NCBI RefSeq assembly: GCF_000720325.1
Contig: NZ_JOJM01000020.1
Location: forward strand, 42,446 to 106,445
DNA: 64,000 bases
Source of the DNA: Streptomyces sp. NRRL B-1347
GTDB taxonomy: Bacteria > Actinomycetota > Actinomycetes > Streptomycetales > Streptomycetaceae
Direction of reading: 5' to 3'
The notes beneath the pieces were generated by a model. The model saw only the letters and a list, made by a program, of their open reading frames with translations. It made no database searches and was not told where the DNA came from. The position numbers and the translations under genes were made by a program. Below are positions 62,651 to 64,000 of the stretch, one piece after another (position 1 is the first letter of the stretch; each line of letters starts with the position of its first letter).

Positions 62651-64000
62651 TCAGCGGCCGCCGCCCCGGGGCAGCCGCCACGCCGAGAGCGCCGCCGTGG
62701 CGAGGAGCACGAGGCCCACCACCACGAGGCCCTGCCGCATGCCGCTCACCGCATAGCCGCCGTCGCTGCCGATGAGCGCGCCGAACAGGGCCACCGACAG
62801 CGCGCCGCCCGTCTGGCGAAGGGAGTTGAGGAGGCCGGACGCCGTGCCCGCCCGGTGGCCGGGGACCGCGTCCATCAGCAGGGCCGTCAGCGCGGGCACC
62901 GCCAGCGCGCCGCCGATGCCGGTCGGCACCAGCAGGACCAGGACCAGCCACATCGGGGTGTCCGCCGCGAGCGGGAGCAGCGCGAACATGGCCACGGCCA
63001 GGATCAGTTGGCCGGTCACGATCACCGGGCGGCGGCCCGCCCGCTCCGCGAACCGGGGCGAGACGAGGTTCGTCGACGTGATCAGCACCGCGAGGGGCAC
63101 GAACATCAGGCCCGCGGCCACCGCCGACATGCCCCGCAGCTGCTGGAGGTACAGGCCGAGCAGGAACACCACCCCGTAGAAGCCCGCGTTGACCGCGAAG
63201 CCGACCGCGAGCGAGACGCCGACCTCGCGCTGGCGCAGCAGCGGCAGCGGCACCATCGGCGCCGGGTGCCGCCGCTCGGCCGCGCGGAAGGCGAAGGCCG
63301 CGGCCACCGCGAGGCCCGCGGCGACAAGGACCGAGGGGCTCGTCGGGCCCGCGTGCCCGCCCTCGATGACGGCGTACGCGAGCGCGCCGAGGCCGAGCAC
63401 GGCGGTGAGCTGCCCCGGCACGTCCAGGGGCGCCGGGCGGCGCGGGGACGGCGCGGTGCGGGCGAGCAGCGCCAGGATCAGGGCGCCGATCGGCAGGTTG
63501 AGCAGGAAGACCGCGCGCCAGCCGACCGTCTGGGTCAGGACGCCGCCGAGCACCGGGCCCGCCGCCATCGCGGCGGAGCCGCCCACGGTCCACAGCGCGA
63601 TGGCGCGGGCGCGCCGCCTCGGGTCGTCGTACGCCTGCCGGATCAGCGCGAGCGAGGCGGGCATCACGACCGCGGCGGCGGCCCCCTGGCCGATCCGGGC
63701 GGCGATGAGCGCGCCGATGCCGGGCGCGAGGGCGCAGGCCAGCGAGGCGAGCGTGAACAGGGCGGTGCCCCAGGCGTAGGCGCGCCGCGCCCCCGCCCGG
63801 TCGGCGAGCGCCCCCGCGGAGATCATCAGCGCCGCGAACATCAGCGTGTACGCGTCCACGACCCACTGCAGGCCCGTCATGCCGCCGTGCAGGGAGGAGC
63901 GGATGTCGGGCAGGGCGATGTTGACGGCGGAGACGTCGACGGTGATGACGGTGAAGCCGAGGAGGGAGGCGAGGAGGGCGGTGGTGGCTCGGGGGGTGGG
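62651..64000 (-). CDS. MFS drug-efflux transporter, DHA2/EmrB type (5' end cut by window)
   Basis: The frame is open to base 64000 and carries the family N-terminus upstream of the first internal ATG: FTVITVDVSAVNIALPDIRS, then LQWVVDAYTLMFAALMISAG. About 450 residues are visible, with motif A-like GALADRAGARRAY, motif C-like GPVLGGVLTQTVGWRAVFLL and many helices, consistent with 14-TM exporters. The start lies outside the window; nothing visible indicates the substrate. Confidence 0.92.
   Translation of the reverse strand, partial: PTPRATTALLASLLGFTVITVDVSAVNIALPDIRSSLHGGMTGLQWVVDAYTLMFAALMISAGALADRAGARRAYAWGTALFTLASLACALAPGIGALIAARIGQGAAAAVVMPASLALIRQAYDDPRRRARAIALWTVGGSAAMAAGPVLGGVLTQTVGWRAVFLLNLPIGALILALLARTAPSPRRPAPLDVPGQLTAVLGLGALAYAVIEGGHAGPTSPSVLVAAGLAVAAAFAFRAAERRHPAPMVPLPLLRQREVGVSLAVGFAVNAGFYGVVFLLGLYLQQLRGMSAVAAGLMFVPLAVLITSTNLVSPRFAERAGRRPVIVTGQLILAVAMFALLPLAADTPMWLVLVLLVPTGIGGALAVPALTALLMDAVPGHRAGTASGLLNSLRQTGGALSVALFGALIGSDGGYAVSGMRQGLVVVGLVLLATAALSAWRLPRGGGR

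Overview
The window is about 73% G+C and has strongly GC-biased third codon positions, many GTG starts, stop/start overlaps of 1 to 4 bp, a futalosine-type menaquinone pathway, a WhiB-like regulator and the hairpin repeats typical of the genus. It is a Streptomyces chromosome, probably core or near-core up to about 50 kb, followed by a phage-tail-derived locus. No rRNA, tRNA or CRISPR array was found.

Layout. 0-3.3 kb: menaquinone genes (menG and mqnC with a small amidohydrolase-like gene) and a cut-off zinc-ribbon protein. 3.4-14.5 kb: a complete minus-strand Tad/Flp pilus operon read from cpaB through a CpaE-like ATPase, CpaF, TadB, TadC, Flp pilin, two TadE proteins and a TadG-like protein, ending in a small secreted protein, a 1009-aa membrane/LysM/BTAD protein and an A24 prepilin peptidase. 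15-18.8 kb: a secreted trypsin-like protease, a DinB-fold protein and two exported proteins. 18.9-31.3 kb: a type VII secretion (T7SS) locus with two head-to-tail modules (small WXG100-like protein, large secreted protein, accessory protein, then one or two members of one ~200-aa family), a third WXG100-like gene on the opposite strand, and a 1529-aa FHA-FtsK/SpoIIIE ATPase. A PASTA-less Ser/Thr kinase follows. No EccB, EccD, EccE or mycosin gene is in the window. 33-36 kb: lipoprotein esterase, mqnA and a cold-shock gene with a structured leader.

36-50 kb: a six-gene operon of a C45-family acyltransferase and a peptide-type ABC transporter, with a divergent RpiR regulator and a candidate operator; a cupin-XRE regulator divergent from azlCD; a long-chain acyl-CoA ligase; an AraC regulator; a secreted lipase. 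50-62 kb: a divergent XRE regulator, then WhiB-like, zinc-ribbon and MerR-like genes, then a compact siphovirus-like tail cassette (tail terminator, tail tube, G/GT chaperones with a -1 frameshift signal, tape measure, distal tail, tail hub with a lectin-like insertion, amidase, holin-like proteins). It has no terminase, portal, capsid, integrase or sheath, so it looks like a domesticated F-type tailocin. Two genes of different character, one antisense, are inserted between chaperones and tape measure. 62-64 kb: a cupin protein and a truncated MFS exporter.

The two strongest candidates for under-described biology are the duplicated T7SS modules and the F-type tail cassette with its inserted gene pair. 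Smaller points of interest are in-frame tandem repeats that include stop codons, a seven-copy 14-bp G-rich array and the cold-shock leader.
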